Below are positions 1 to 5,183 of a stretch of DNA of 9,902 nt, in pieces (the stretch's first letter is position 1; every line of letters begins with the position of its first letter). The translations under genes were made by a program, and so were the position numbers. Source of the stretch: Betaproteobacteria bacterium (GTDB lineage Bacteria > Pseudomonadota > Gammaproteobacteria > Burkholderiales > SG8-41); the NCBI GenBank assembly GCA_021732805.1, contig JAKFUJ010000258.1:1-9902 (forward strand). Reading direction: 5' to 3'. The notes beneath the pieces are model-generated. The model made no database searches, was not told where the DNA came from, and saw only the letters and a program-made list of their open reading frames with translations.

Positions 1-1
1 G

Positions 2-784
2 CGCAGCAGCGAATATCTGCCCGACGGCTGGCTGGCGCGGGTATTCAATGCGGCGCCGGCGCCGCGCGACTATGCCGCCGACGGCGTGGTGGTCGGCGCC
101 GGCATGGGGCCGTTCGCCGGTGGCGCGCGTGCGGTGGCCATCACCAACACCGAGCAGTTTTTGCGCCAATCCCGGCTGGCGCAGCCGGTGGCGGCAGCGG
201 GCAGCGGCGCCCTCGCACATATACTCAAAGTCGAGCGCGAGGTGGTGCAAGCGGCTGTCGGGTTATCCGGCAGTCACACGTTCAGCACGACGTTTCCCGC
301 CGGCGCATTCGGCAACGCGGTGCGTACCGCGGCGCAGGTGATCGCCGCGCAGCCCGGTGTCGCGGCAGTGAAGATCGGGCTCGGTAGTTTTGATACCCAT
401 CGCGGGCAGATTGCGACGCATGCGCGGCTGCTGAAAGATCTGGCGGAAGGACTTACCGCATTGAAGTCGGCGCTGGTGGAGTTGCAGCGCTGGGATTCCG
501 CGCTGGTGATGACTTATTCGGAATTCGGCCGGCGTGCCGCGGAAAACGGCAGCGGCGGCACCGACCACGGCACGGCCGCTGCGCATTTTGTAACGGGCGG
601 CCGGGTGCGCGGCGGTCTGTATGGCGCATTGCCGGTGCTGACGGCTTTGGACCGCGTCGGCAATCTCGCCCATGCCGTCGATTTTCGCGATCTTTACGCC
701 ACGGTTCTGAGTGACTGGTGGTCAGTGTCGCCGGAGCGGGCGCTGGGCGGGCGATTTCAGCGTATCGGATTTGTTCGCACATGA
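2..784 (+). CDS. DUF1501 family protein, C-terminal part (5' end outside window)
   Basis: The frame is open from the first bases of the window to a TGA at 782-784, giving about 260 residues with no N-terminus. The early residues (YLPDGWLARVFN) and the late block TYSEFGRRAAENGSGGTDHG, followed by VDFRDLYATVLSDWW, are characteristic of the DUF1501 family. Members of this family are usually about 400-450 residues long, are often exported through a Tat signal (which would lie upstream of this window), and are distantly related to the alkaline phosphatase/sulfatase fold. The conserved D-H pair in GGTDHG is the sort of residue pair used for metal binding in that fold, but no substrate is established. 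DUF1501 genes are commonly preceded by a DUF1800 gene, which would be expected just upstream. The family call is confident and the function unknown. Confidence 0.88.
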   Translation, partial: RSSEYLPDGWLARVFNAAPAPRDYAADGVVVGAGMGPFAGGARAVAITNTEQFLRQSRLAQPVAAAGSGALAHILKVEREVVQAAVGLSGSHTFSTTFPAGAFGNAVRTAAQVIAAQPGVAAVKIGLGSFDTHRGQIATHARLLKDLAEGLTALKSALVELQRWDSALVMTYSEFGRRAAENGSGGTDHGTAAAHFVTGGRVRGGLYGALPVLTALDRVGNLAHAVDFRDLYATVLSDWWSVSPERALGGRFQRIGFVRT

Positions 785-809
785 CGGGATGGTTGCAGAG
801 CGGTTTCAG

Positions 810-825
810 GTCCCGAATCCGGGAC
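810..825. repeat. Perfect inverted repeat downstream of the DUF1501 gene
   Basis: GTCCCG and CGGGAC are exact reverse complements separated by AATC, 25 nt after the DUF1501 stop. The 6-bp GC-rich stem could act as a weak terminator, but no T-run follows directly. It also lies just upstream of the candidate -10 element at 852-857, so an operator role for the next gene is possible. Neither role can be decided from the sequence. Confidence 0.4.
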
Positions 826-851
826 ACATCATAAGTAATTGATTTTATTGG

Positions 852-857
852 TATAAT
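852..857 (+). promoter_or_regulatory. Candidate sigma70 -10 element (TATAAT) for the DGQHR gene
   Basis: A perfect TATAAT lies in a locally AT-rich stretch (about 832-862) that contrasts with the GC-rich surroundings. No good -35 hexamer is visible at 16-18 nt spacing; the sequence there is near TCATAA. It would give a leader of about 145 nt before the ATG at 1010. A second, weaker hexamer TAGAAT lies at 914-919. The assignment rests on the -10 match and local AT-richness only. Confidence 0.4.
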
Positions 858-1009
858 TTTTGTGTTTGGTCGTGGAAGGCTGCTGATCCTCGCTTTTCCC
901 CCGTAGCGAACGCTAGAATGTCAGCCGTAACCCATCCGGCAACCCGCAGTAACCCGAATTTCTGCGGTGCGCCAAGTACTTACAACAAGACTACAGGGGA
1001 TCCGGCACC

Positions 1010-2146
1010 ATGCTGGCAACACGTATCCGACAAAAAGACAGCGTGTTTTATTTTGCAAGCTATCCTGCAAAAGAAGTGCTGGAACGCGTGCGATTCATCA
1101 GCCGCTTTTATGGTGAAAGCGAAGAAATCGCGCCGCAGAATCTGCCGCAGCAGGATGAAGTGGCACAGTTCATCGCGCGGGTGGAGCGCAACGACGAGGC
1201 GTTTCAGCGCCAGATGTCGAAATCCAAGGTGCGCCAGTTGCGCAATTTCTATGAAATGGCGGTCAGCCAGCCGCCGATTCCCGGCACAGTGCTGTTGTTC
1301 ACGTCGGACGAATTGCGTTTCACCGCGCTGTCCGGGCAGGACGCCGTCGGCCATCTCGGGGAGCCCGCGTCCAAATACCTGATCATCGATGGTCAGCATC
1401 GTCTTGCTGCGCTGAAATTCTATCTGCAGGAGCATCCGGCCGAAGCGGCATCAATCAACGTGCCGTGCGTGATCTTCGACGGCCGCAGCGAGGACTTCGC
1501 CGCCGAAATGTTCGTCATCATCAATTCGACGCCGACGCGCATCAACAAAAGCCATCTCGTCGATTTGTATGAGCGCGTATCGTGGGCCGATCCGGACAAG
1601 CGTTTTGCCGCGCGCATGGTGGAAGATCTCTACACCGAGGGCGACAGTCCGCTGCGCTACCGCATCAACCGTCTCGGCGGGCGCAGCCAGAAAGACAAAT
1701 GGATACTGCAGGCGGAACTGTTCAATGAGCTGCACCGCTGGATCAGCAGCGACTGGCGCAAGATCAGCCGCACCAGCAACCTCTACCGCGAAAGCGAACG
1801 TTTCTACGAAATCATCCGTGATTTTCTGAAAGCGGCGCAAAAGGTCTGGGGCGATGCCTGGGGCAATGATAATTACCAGATCACCAAACCCGTGGCGCTG
1901 AAGGCGATGATCCGGGTATGTGCCGATCTGGCGCGTGCCGATGCCGAACCGGCTGCCGGCCGCATCAAGCGCTGGGAAGACCGTCTGGCGCCGTGGTCGG
2001 CGCAGCGCAGCCAGTTCAAGGGAGATGGTTTTTACGAACGGTTCCCGGCCAAGGGCCAGACCGAGCGGGTGACCCGCATCCACCGCGATCTCGCGAAGTG
2101 GGCCGGCATCGAAGTCAAATCCAAGGCGCGTGCCGCCAAGAGCTGA
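1010..2146 (+). CDS. DGQHR domain-containing protein (DndB-like), stand-alone
   Basis: The 378-residue protein contains the diagnostic DGQHR motif at residues 127-131 (IIDGQHRLAAL). A second conserved block follows at about 168-185, FVIINSTPTRINKSHLVDL, the usual partner of DGQHR in the DndB/DGQHR family and reminiscent of ParB/Srx-like folds. The C-terminal half is charged and mostly helical in character, with no recognised domain and no signal peptide or membrane segment. DndB proteins act with DNA phosphorothioation (dnd) systems, where DndB is a regulator, and related DGQHR proteins occur in 7-deazaguanine DNA modification clusters. Here no dndA, C, D, E or restriction gene is adjacent, so any such role is inference only. 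An AGGGGA stretch at 995-1000 precedes the ATG by 9 nt. The gene has its own candidate promoter and terminator and looks monocistronic. Family call confident, function uncertain. Confidence 0.85.
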   Translation: MLATRIRQKDSVFYFASYPAKEVLERVRFISRFYGESEEIAPQNLPQQDEVAQFIARVERNDEAFQRQMSKSKVRQLRNFYEMAVSQPPIPGTVLLFTSDELRFTALSGQDAVGHLGEPASKYLIIDGQHRLAALKFYLQEHPAEAASINVPCVIFDGRSEDFAAEMFVIINSTPTRINKSHLVDLYERVSWADPDKRFAARMVEDLYTEGDSPLRYRINRLGGRSQKDKWILQAELFNELHRWISSDWRKISRTSNLYRESERFYEIIRDFLKAAQKVWGDAWGNDNYQITKPVALKAMIRVCADLARADAEPAAGRIKRWEDRLAPWSAQRSQFKGDGFYERFPAKGQTERVTRIHRDLAKWAGIEVKSKARAAKS

Positions 2147-2157
2147 AACCGTTTGTC

Positions 2158-2193
2158 AAAAAAAAGCGGCGCATCATGCGCCGCTTTTGTTTT
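2158..2193. terminator. Strong bidirectional intrinsic terminator
   Basis: The stem GCGGCGCA (2166-2173), loop TCA, and TGCGCCGC (2177-2184) form a perfect 8-bp GC-rich hairpin. It is flanked by eight A on the left (2158-2165) and TTTTGTTTT on the right (2185-2193), which also pair to extend the stem. Read on the plus strand it ends the DGQHR gene 12 nt after its stop. Read on the minus strand it can end the convergent ridA transcript. Confidence 0.92.
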
Positions 2194-2194
2194 C

Positions 2195-2302
2195 AAGGCC
2201 AGGTGACGCTTCATTCGCCACGTCGTCCTTAAGATCGGGCGACGTTGCATTCGCCGAATCGATATTACGTTGGTTTTAAGGCCAGGCGATGAAGTATTCG
2301 CC
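2195..2302. repeat. Three imperfect copies of a 25-bp hairpin-forming element
   Basis: Units lie at 2195-2219, 2231-2255 and 2278-2302. Each starts with a 12-mer close to AAGGCCAGGCGA (variants AAGGCCAGGTGA, AAGATCGGGCGA, AAGGCCAGGCGA) and, after about 8 variable bases, ends in TTCGCC. Within each unit GGCGA (or GGTGA) can pair with TCGCC, giving a 5-bp stem with an 8-nt loop. All three sit between the terminator at 2158-2193 and the ridA stop codon, and so lie in the 3' untranslated region of ridA. The loop sequences differ while the stems are kept, which suggests that structure rather than coding is retained. No known repeat family is recognised. Confidence 0.6.
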
Positions 2303-2307
2303 TCGTT

Positions 2308-2658
2308 CTACTTAGCTGCCTGCACCATGATTTCCACCAGCGTGTCCGGCGAACCAAGGCGGGCTTCGACGCACGCCCGTGCCGGCAGGTTCTGCTGATC
2401 GGCCCACGCCGCCCATGCTTCATCCATCTGCGGTTTCGCGCGCATGTCGCTGACCCAGATCACCGCAGAGAGCAGTTTTGACTTGTCGGTGCCGGTGGCT
2501 TTCAGCATGACGTCAATCTTGGCGAGGATTTCCGCAGTCTGCTCGCGCATGCCCTTGCTGCGGTCGTCAGCAGTGATGCCGGCAAGGTAGGCCACATTGC
2601 CGTGGGTGACGGCGCGTGACAGGCGTTTGTCGCTGTTGAATCGTTTGATATCGCTCAT
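2308..2658 (-). CDS. RidA family (YjgF/YER057c/UK114) protein, probable enamine/imine deaminase
   Basis: The 116-residue protein spans the whole RidA-like fold, slightly shorter than the 128 residues of E. coli RidA. The C-terminal signature LPARACVEARLGSPDTLVEI contains the conserved arginine (R94) that binds the carboxylate of the substrate in RidA, and a glutamate (E109) matching the conserved acidic residue of the family. RidA trimers hydrolyse reactive 2-aminoacrylate and related enamines released by PLP enzymes. The Rid subgroup here is unclear because the N-terminal part (SDIKRFNSDKRLSRAV) differs from classical RidA, so no symbol is given. AAGGAG lies 6 nt before the ATG. The gene follows the small membrane gene on the same strand after 73 nt and probably shares its promoter upstream of 3049. 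It converges on the DGQHR gene. Confidence 0.9.
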   Translation of the reverse strand: MSDIKRFNSDKRLSRAVTHGNVAYLAGITADDRSKGMREQTAEILAKIDVMLKATGTDKSKLLSAVIWVSDMRAKPQMDEAWAAWADQQNLPARACVEARLGSPDTLVEIMVQAAK

Positions 2659-2731
2659 GGTTTCTCCTTGAGGTTGGATGTTGCAGTAAATCGCCCGCCG
2701 GGCTTTTGGCCGCGACGGAGCAGACGATGCT

Positions 2732-3049
2732 TTATATCTGGCCGATGGTGATCAGGCGACCGAGAAAGAATATGCCGGTGGCAATAAAAGCGAACAGTAC
2801 AAAGTCGGGAATGCTGCTTTCGCGTTTGCCGCCGATCTGGGCGCCGTACAGCGACTTGAACACAAAAATTGCGGCGATGATCAGTATGATCGTCATCAGC
2901 GGCGCCTGGTAGTGCGCTTTCCACAGCGCCCCCAGACCCTGGGAGATCAAGCCGTCGTCGCGGAACAGATGATAGGCAATGCCGCCGATACCCAGCAGTA
3001 TCAATCCGCCGACCAGTATCGATCCCACAGTGGAAAGCAGGTTTTTCAT
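2732..3049 (-). CDS. Small hypothetical membrane protein with three predicted helices
   Basis: The 105-residue product has hydrophobic stretches at about residues 4-27, 50-68 and 82-101, consistent with three transmembrane helices. Short charged linkers separate them (FRDDGLISQGLGALWKAHYQ and GGKRESSIPD). There is no lipobox or cleavable signal, and I recognise no family. The ATG is preceded by only a weak ribosome site (GGAAC about 8 nt upstream). A TATACT hexamer read on the minus strand at 3107-3102 offers a promoter about 50 nt upstream of the start. The gene lies 73 nt before ridA on the same strand, so the two may be cotranscribed, but no functional link to RidA is known to me. Coding is supported by its clean membrane-protein composition and position. 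Confidence 0.7.
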   Translation of the reverse strand: MKNLLSTVGSILVGGLILLGIGGIAYHLFRDDGLISQGLGALWKAHYQAPLMTIILIIAAIFVFKSLYGAQIGGKRESSIPDFVLFAFIATGIFFLGRLITIGQI

Positions 3050-3101
3050 CTTGGTGTTCCAGTAACTCTTTAATTTTCAGACTGAAATAATTGATGCCGG
3101 G

Positions 3102-3107
3102 AGTATA
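3102..3107 (-). promoter_or_regulatory. Candidate -10 element for the membrane protein-ridA transcript
   Basis: Read on the minus strand this is TATACT, a 5/6 match to the sigma70 -10 consensus, about 50 nt upstream of the ATG at 3049. No good -35 hexamer is seen at 17 nt. The left arm of the inverted repeat at 3116-3124 would fall in the spacer of this promoter. Confidence 0.4.
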
Positions 3108-3115
3108 ACGCACGA

Positions 3116-3169
3116 TATCCGACAGCGCAGTGCCGTTCAGGGCGCGAGGAAAGAGCTTCGTGTCGGATA
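3116..3169. repeat. Operator-like 9-bp inverted repeat in the divergent promoter region
   Basis: TATCCGACA at 3116-3124 and TGTCGGATA at 3161-3169 are exact reverse complements, separated by 36 bp. The left arm lies in the spacer of the candidate minus-strand promoter and the right arm overlaps the candidate plus-strand -10 (TACAAT, 3168-3173). This layout could let one dimeric regulator touch both promoters, but no regulator gene is present in the window. Confidence 0.4.
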
Positions 3170-3173
3170 CAAT
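3168..3173 (+). promoter_or_regulatory. Candidate -10 element for the tsaB-rimI-udg operon
   Basis: TACAAT is a 5/6 match to the sigma70 -10 consensus, 25 nt upstream of the preferred tsaB ATG at 3199. No convincing -35 hexamer is visible, and the first bases of the hexamer are part of the inverted repeat arm at 3161-3169. A transcript from here would have a leader of roughly 20 nt. It would exclude the longer tsaB reading that starts at 3130, which supports the shorter protein. Confidence 0.4.
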
Positions 3174-3198
3174 TGCCGTTCTCCTGCTGCCGAAAACC

Positions 3199-3870
3199 AT
3201 GAATATTCTCGCACTGGACACCTCTACCGAGTATTGCAGTGTCGCCCTGTCAGCAGGGGGGGGCATGCATGTGCGGGCTGAGCGTGCCGGGCAATCCCAC
3301 TCTGAAATCCTGCTCGGCATGGTGGATGGTGTGTTGGTCGACGGCGGGATACGGCTGATTGACCTCGACGGCATCGCCTACGGCAAAGGCCCGGGATCTT
3401 TTACCGGTCTGCGGATTGCCTGCGCCGTGGCGCAGGGACTGGCCTTTGCCAGGGATATTCCCGTGGTGGGCATCGGCAGCCTGCATGCAATGGCGCTGGC
3501 CTGCGGCGCATCAAAAGTGGTGTGCTGTCTGGACGCGCGCATGCACGAGATTTATCTCGCGGCTTATGTGCGGGAAGGCGACGATTATGCTGAATTGTCC
3601 GCGCCACAGGTCTGTGCGCCGGGGACAGCGCCGGATTTGCCTGGCCATGGCTGGGTGGGTTGCGGCAGCGGCTTCACGGCGTACGGCGACTTGTTGAAGC
3701 AGCGTTACGGCGCATCGCTCGCAGGCACCCGCAACGATGTTCATCCGCATGCGCGCGATATTGCACGGTTGGCCGCGCCGTTGTTTGCCGCCGGGCGCGG
3801 CGTCAGCGCGGAGCAGGCGGCGCCGCTCTATATCCGCGACAAGGTCGCACTGAAAACGACGGAACGATGA
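3199..3870 (+). CDS. tsaB: tRNA threonylcarbamoyladenosine biosynthesis protein TsaB
   Basis: TsaB is a non-catalytic ASKHA-fold paralogue of TsaD. With TsaD and TsaE it transfers the threonylcarbamoyl group to A37 of ANN-decoding tRNAs in the cytoplasm. The 223-residue product begins MNILALDTSTEYCSVAL, the classic TsaB N-terminus, and has the signature GKGPGSFTGLRIA at residues 62-74. Length fits E. coli TsaB (231). The frame is open further upstream to 3130, but those 23 extra residues do not resemble the family, so the ATG at 3199 is chosen. A run of eight G at 3256-3263 encodes the Gly-rich turn at residues 20-22; the frame stays intact through it. The last bases overlap the rimI start in an ATGA, so the two are translationally coupled. 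Confidence 0.95.
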   Translation: MNILALDTSTEYCSVALSAGGGMHVRAERAGQSHSEILLGMVDGVLVDGGIRLIDLDGIAYGKGPGSFTGLRIACAVAQGLAFARDIPVVGIGSLHAMALACGASKVVCCLDARMHEIYLAAYVREGDDYAELSAPQVCAPGTAPDLPGHGWVGCGSGFTAYGDLLKQRYGASLAGTRNDVHPHARDIARLAAPLFAAGRGVSAEQAAPLYIRDKVALKTTER

Positions 3871-4331
3871 GCGCCCAACTGGAAGCGGCGCCTCGATTCC
3901 GGCACATGGCTGCGACCGATCTTGATGCGGTGCAGGCGATTGAGCAATCGGTATACAGCCATCCATGGACGCATGGCAATTTCATCGATTCGCTGGAAGC
4001 GGGGTATCAATGCTGGATCATGGAGCGCGACGGCAGGATTGCCGGTTACTGCGTGGTGATGATCGCCGCCGGCGAAGCACATTTGCTCAATCTGAGCATA
4101 GTGCTGCCGTTGCAGCGGCGGGGTTACGGCAGTGAATTGCTGCGTTTTGTTGTAAAGCTTGCCCGGGATTACAGCGCGCAGACGATTTACCTCGAAGTGC
4201 GGCAGTCCAATATTGCCGGTCGCGGCCTCTATGCGCGTCATGGTTTTGCCGAAATCGGTTTGCGCCGGGGTTATTATCCGGACGATGCCGTGCGCGAAGA
4301 CGCCGTAACCATGGAAAAGAAGCTGTCATGA
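3867..4331 (+). CDS. rimI: Ribosomal protein bS18-alanine N-acetyltransferase RimI
   Basis: RimI is a GNAT acetyltransferase that acetylates the N-terminal alanine of ribosomal protein S18 using acetyl-CoA. The 154-residue product shows the GNAT acetyl-CoA pyrophosphate loop QRRGYGSELLRF. It also has the RimI C-terminal block LEVRQSNIAGRGLY, HGFAEIGLRRGYYP and EDAVTMEKKL. The catalytic pair known from Salmonella RimI (Glu103 and Tyr115) is kept here as E110 and Y122 with the same 12-residue spacing. The ATG at 3867 overlaps the tsaB stop by four bases. The frame is open upstream, but that stretch is a shadow of tsaB. The position between tsaB and udg is a common arrangement in betaproteobacteria. 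Length agrees with E. coli RimI (148). Confidence 0.94.
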   Translation: MSAQLEAAPRFRHMAATDLDAVQAIEQSVYSHPWTHGNFIDSLEAGYQCWIMERDGRIAGYCVVMIAAGEAHLLNLSIVLPLQRRGYGSELLRFVVKLARDYSAQTIYLEVRQSNIAGRGLYARHGFAEIGLRRGYYPDDAVREDAVTMEKKLS

Positions 4332-4353
4332 GCAGTACGTGTCGCGAAAGAAT

Positions 4354-5133
4354 ATGAACGACGGCTCAAATACGCGCCGTAATGAGCTGCTGAAGGAAAT
4401 CGGCATCAGTCCGGTATGGCGGCTGCGTCAGGCCCCGGATGCCGTTACTGAAATCGCAGCGGTTGCGCCCGTTGTTGCAACGGTGGTGCGTGAACCCGAA
4501 GCGCCGGTGACGGCGCCGGTTGTTGCCCGCGGTGGCGACCCCGGCCCGGTTGCCGGCATGGACTGGCCGGCACTGAAAGCCTGTGTTGCGAGCTGCACGG
4601 CGTGTGTGCTGCATGCCCGGCGCAACAAAACCGTGTTCGGCGTTGGCGATGAAAATGCCGACTGGTTGTTTGTCGGCGAAGGGCCGGGCGCCGATGAGGA
4701 TGCGCAGGGTGAACCGTTTGTCGGTCAGGCCGGCCGGTTGCTCGATAACATGCTGACGGCGATCGCGCTGCAGCGAAGCGCCAATGTTTATATCGCCAAT
4801 ATCGTCAAGTGCCGCCCTCCCGGCAACCGCAACCCGCAGCCCGAGGAAGCCCGGGCCTGCTCCGGTTATCTGCTGCGGCAGATCGAGCTGATCCGGCCGA
4901 AGCTGATTGTTGCTCTGGGCAAGGTGGCCGCAGTCAATCTGCTGGGGCGCGACGCCAGCATTGCCAGCCTGCGCGGGCAGGTGCATGCGTATCGCGGCAT
5001 CCCGCTGATCGTCACCTACCATCCGGCGTACCTGCTGCGCACACTGCATGACAAGGCGAAAGCATGGGAAGATCTGTGTTTCGCGGTAAAGACGATGGCG
5101 GACTTGCAAATACCCGGTGCTGCCGCAACATGA
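4354..5133 (+). CDS. Family 4 uracil-DNA glycosylase (iron-sulfur)
   Basis: This enzyme removes uracil from DNA and starts base excision repair. The [4Fe-4S] ligands are visible as C81-x2-C84, C153 (in VKCRPPGNRNP) and C169 (in ARACSGYL), the usual family 4 pattern. The uracil-pocket motif GEGPGADED lies at 108-116 and the DNA-intercalating motif HPAYLLR starts at 223. The 259 residues include an N-terminal peptide (NELLKEIGISPVWRLR) and an Ala/Val/Pro-rich linker of about 40 residues before the catalytic domain; this extension is frequent in proteobacterial homologues. The start is uncertain: ATG 4354 is used here, while GTG 4339 (8 nt after the rimI stop) would add five residues. Neither has a strong ribosome site. 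It is probably cotranscribed with tsaB and rimI. Confidence 0.93.
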   Translation: MNDGSNTRRNELLKEIGISPVWRLRQAPDAVTEIAAVAPVVATVVREPEAPVTAPVVARGGDPGPVAGMDWPALKACVASCTACVLHARRNKTVFGVGDENADWLFVGEGPGADEDAQGEPFVGQAGRLLDNMLTAIALQRSANVYIANIVKCRPPGNRNPQPEEARACSGYLLRQIELIRPKLIVALGKVAAVNLLGRDASIASLRGQVHAYRGIPLIVTYHPAYLLRTLHDKAKAWEDLCFAVKTMADLQIPGAAAT

Positions 5134-5170
5134 CGTGGATCAAGGCTGACTGATGTGGAACAAGACTGAC
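5131..5170 (+). repeat. 20-bp tandem duplication between udg and lemA
   Basis: Bases 5131-5150 and 5151-5170 are two adjacent 20-bp units matching at 17 of 20 positions, both reading TGAYGTGGAWCAAGRCTGAC. The first unit contains the stop codon of the glycosylase gene. The lemA ribosome site (AAGGTG, 5173-5178) follows directly, so the duplication fills almost the whole 50-nt gap between the genes. Confidence 0.75.
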
Positions 5171-5183
5171 ACAAGGTGCTGAA

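Noticed and set aside
1451..2083. Long open frame (210 codons) on the minus strand opposite the DGQHR gene
   Set aside because: It is a codon-position shadow of a GC-rich gene. The sense frame carries the conserved DGQHR motifs and a good start and terminator.
2693..2703. GCCC-GCC-GGGC hairpin followed by TTTT on the plus strand, between the small membrane gene and ridA
   Set aside because: The stem is only 4 bp and the T-run is on the antisense side, so it is not a credible terminator for the minus-strand genes.
1010..3049. A multi-gene defence island around the DGQHR gene
   Set aside because: The neighbours are DUF1501, a small membrane protein and RidA, on different strands and separated by a bidirectional terminator; no nuclease, methyltransferase, sulfurtransferase or ATPase is present.
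3075..3087. TTTCAG-A-CTGAAA palindrome in the leader of the small membrane gene
   Set aside because: A short AT-rich palindrome with a one-base centre is expected by chance at this scale and has no supporting context.
3130..3198. Longer tsaB reading starting at 3130
   Set aside because: The extra 23 residues do not resemble TsaB and would include the candidate promoter; the MNILALDTST start at 3199 matches the family.
2655..3374. 239-codon minus-strand frame overlapping the small membrane gene and the tsaB start
   Set aside because: Its composition is Arg/His/Pro/Ser-rich with no recognisable motif, and it would cover both the divergent promoter region and tsaB.
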